From: an uncultured Aquimonas sp.
GTDB lineage: Bacteria; Pseudomonadota; Gammaproteobacteria; Xanthomonadales; Xanthomonadaceae
Length of the DNA: 12,962 nt
Assembly: GCA_946481615.1 (NCBI GenBank)
Contig: CAMLOR010000080.1
Coordinates: 1-12,962 of the forward strand
Direction: 5' to 3'
The position numbers and the translations under genes are program-made. Under the pieces are notes generated by a model. The model did not search any database, had not been told where the DNA came from, and saw only the letters and a list, made by a program, of their open reading frames with translations. Shown piece by piece: positions 12,601-12,962 of the stretch. The stretch's first letter is position 1; the number at the start of each line of letters is the position of its first letter.

Positions 12601-12962
12601 TCGCTGCTCCATCCGCTTTCGCCCAACACCTGCAGGGGCTGGAAGCGCGCCTTGTAGTCCATCTTGGGGTGGCCCGCGATCCAGTAGCCCAGGTACAGGT
12701 GCGGCAGGCCGCTGGCGCGGGTGAGTTCGGTCTGTCTGAGGATCGCGTAGGTGCCGAGGCTACGCGCCGGCAATGACGGCTCGAAGAAGGTGTACACCGC
12801 CGACAGCCCCTGCGGCAGCACGTCGGTCACGGCGACGGCGAGCAGTTCGCCGCCGCGGCGCAGCTCGATGAACTGCGTCGGGCTCCAGGGCGCGGCGAGG
12901 AAACGGTCGAAATCGTCCTCGCGCGGGTTGTCCATCCCGCCTTCGGCATGGCGCGCCTGCAG
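12579..12962 (-). CDS. bpt: Aspartate/glutamate leucyltransferase (Bpt), C-terminal part, partial at window edge
   Basis: The frame is open to the window edge and gives the last 127 residues (from LQARHAEGGMDN). It shows the C-terminal Ate/Bpt core: RHAEGGMD, DDFDRFLAAPWSPTQFIELRRGGELLAVAVTDVLPQGLSAVYTFFEP, RSLGTYAILRQ, GLPHLYLGYWIAGHPKMDYKARFQPLQVL. The 'GYWI.GHPKM.YK..F.P' block is diagnostic. Bpt attaches leucine from leucyl-tRNA to N-terminal Asp or Glu of proteins and sends them to ClpS/ClpAP; the eukaryotic relative is the arginyltransferase ATE1. The N-terminal cysteine motifs are outside the window. An internal ATG at 12935 gives a shorter product, but the homologous RH..GG motif before it shows the gene starts farther upstream. 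The stop overlaps the start of the EEP gene, so the two are probably coupled. Confidence 0.93.
   Translation of the reverse strand: MQARHAEGGMDNPREDDFDRFLAAPWSPTQFIELRRGGELLAVAVTDVLPQGLSAVYTFFEPSLPARSLGTYAILRQTELTRASGLPHLYLGYWIAGHPKMDYKARFQPLQVLGESGWSSEWTGRCE

Noticed and set aside
11107..12657. A 516-codon plus-strand frame opposite the EEP lipoprotein and an Sm-like gene
   Set aside because: The opposite strand encodes an intact EEP active site and a lipoprotein signal; the plus-strand product has no recognisable motif.
1..12962. Search for CRISPR arrays, IS ends, tRNA genes, phage integrases or defence genes
   Set aside because: No direct-repeat arrays, no transposase or integrase motifs, no tRNA-like cloverleaf and no evident change of base composition were seen; the region reads as ordinary chromosome with tight operons.

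Overview
The window is GC-rich, densely packed chromosomal DNA from a gammaproteobacterium. It most likely comes from the Xanthomonadales/Lysobacterales (Lysobacteraceae or Rhodanobacteraceae type). The reasons are an EfpL/YeiP-type EF-P paralogue, a Bpt-type leucyltransferase, an HSD10-like SDR, a one-protein PknB-TPR kinase, several small lineage-type hypotheticals and frequent GTG starts. I made no database search, so the placement rests on recognising families. I see no tRNA, rRNA, CRISPR array, insertion sequence or phage gene.

Layout. (1) Positions 1-3592, plus strand: the 3' end of a 3-hydroxyacyl-CoA dehydrogenase-like SDR, then efpL, then a transmembrane Ser/Thr kinase with a TPR-rich C-terminal half. 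(2) Positions 3589-10355, minus strand, in three apparent transcription blocks read right to left. The first is a secreted transglutaminase-like protein overlapping a secreted beta-propeller-like protein by 4 bp. The second is a membrane SPFH/band-7 protein, an Arc-type ribbon-helix-helix protein and a DUF4177-like protein, tightly packed, with a promoter-like sequence overlapped by a perfect inverted repeat. The third is a membrane-anchored beta-lactamase-fold serine hydrolase, a VOC/glyoxalase protein and an M15 carboxypeptidase-like protein. (3) Positions 10437-10799, plus strand: a lone conserved hypothetical. (4) Positions 10800-12962, minus strand: the 3' part of bpt, an EEP-fold lipoprotein nuclease or phosphatase, and two tandem small secreted proteins with an Sm-like beta-barrel pattern.

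Working view. Most of the minus-strand products are envelope proteins. Three units deserve most attention. The first is the SPFH-RHH-DUF4177 cassette with its own candidate operator (CGATATC-5-GATATCG). The second is the tandem pair of exported Sm-like paralogues behind an EEP lipoprotein. The third is the serine hydrolase/VOC/M15 operon, whose M15 member lacks an export signal. At both convergent junctions the stop codons touch or overlap and sit in the loop of a possible hairpin. No gene in the window is clearly broken; the first and last are cut only by the window edges.
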